Source: DATAPE01 sp034667525
GTDB taxonomy: Bacteria; Actinomycetota; CADDZG01; WHSQ01
Assembly (NCBI GenBank): GCA_034667525.1
Contig: JAXDJO010000051.1
Location: 1-32,094 of the forward strand
Direction of reading: 5' to 3'
Length of the DNA: 32,094 nt
Position numbers and translations under genes: made by a program. How positions within the stretch are numbered: the first letter of the stretch is position 1; the number at the start of each line of letters is the position of its first letter. The notes beneath the pieces were generated by a model. The model searched no databases. It was not told where the DNA came from and worked only from the letters and a program-made list of their open reading frames with translations. Positions 31,876 through 32,094 of the stretch are shown in pieces.

Positions 31876-32094
31876 TCAGAAGAAGCGTCTCGCCAAGCTG
31901 AGCAACAAGCTCAAGAAGATCGAGATCAGCAGCGAGGAAACGATGGGGATGTACACCCTGCTGTGCTCGTTGTGGATCCTGATATCACCAGGAAGCCGGC
32001 CGAACCAGCTCAGAGCCCCCGAGAGCGCCAACAATCCCACGACGACTATCGCGGCGCCGATCGCGACGATCACGATTCCCACGGAGCGGTCCAT
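31876..32094 (-). CDS. DUF2905 small membrane protein
   Basis: A 72-residue protein with two hydrophobic helices (VGIVIVAIGAAIVVVGLLAL and IPIVSSLLISIFLSLLLSLA) separated by FGRLPGDIRIHNEHSRVYIP, the DUF2905 signature (GRLPGDI followed by a short amphipathic strand). The apparent ATG is exactly at the right edge (32094), so the start is plausible from family length, but the ribosome binding site cannot be seen. Function unknown; it is often found near ruvC/ruvB or queuosine genes in other bacteria. The LOG gene follows after 22 bases on the same strand. Confidence 0.88.
   Translation of the reverse strand: MDRSVGIVIVAIGAAIVVVGLLALSGALSWFGRLPGDIRIHNEHSRVYIPIVSSLLISIFLSLLLSLARRFF

Noticed and set aside
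1..32094. Mobile elements or CRISPR
   Set aside because: No transposase, integrase, phage gene, long terminal repeats or regularly spaced repeats were found; the only direct repeats are short pairs.

Overview
The window is GC-rich, uses many GTG start codons and carries typical Actinomycetota families: a CopC-CopD fusion, a divergent Fpg/Nei subfamily, DUF2905 and repeated VOC proteins. It most likely comes from an uncultured actinobacterium-like soil or water organism. No phylogenetic marker gene is present, so this placement is an inference. I saw no tRNA, rRNA, CRISPR array, transposase, integrase or phage gene.

Layout. 1-5.4 kb holds small housekeeping and accessory enzymes: a YCII-like protein (cut by the window edge), two VOC proteins, an MmcQ/YjbR protein, and a leftward run of aldo/keto reductase, MFS exporter and methyltransferase. 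5.6-9.9 kb begins an extracytoplasmic region: a lipoprotein-like protein with a C-terminal Hint domain, a frameshifted gene, a secreted parallel beta-helix protein, a methyltransferase and a secreted LamG-like lectin domain protein.

9.9-16.9 kb is the most coherent unit. A leftward run of seven genes, most joined by 4-base stop/start overlaps, encodes a four-helix membrane protein, a secreted protein whose predicted mature N-terminus is His, a CopC-CopD fusion, an HxH lipoprotein, a CPBP intramembrane protease, a LivK-type solute-binding protein and a doubly membrane-anchored protein. A cupredoxin is divergent from it. Together they look like a copper-handling module at the cell surface that includes an orphan binding protein and a protease not normally associated with CopCD. 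17.1-20.9 kb has two further beta-helix paralogues facing each other and an O-antigen-ligase/Wzy-type polymerase upstream of one of them.

21.2-28.6 kb is mostly rightward: an ABC-2 exporter pair closed by a strong two-way terminator, a leftward VOC protein, a small secreted protein, a dienelactone hydrolase, a MOSC protein, an Fpg/Nei glycosylase that appears to start at CTG, a formate/nitrite-type channel, and the ribosome-assembly GTPase RsgA behind a structured 270-base leader. 28.6-32.1 kb is a leftward run of DUF2905, LOG-family protein and two different phospholipase D (HKD) enzymes whose reading frames overlap by 4 bases.
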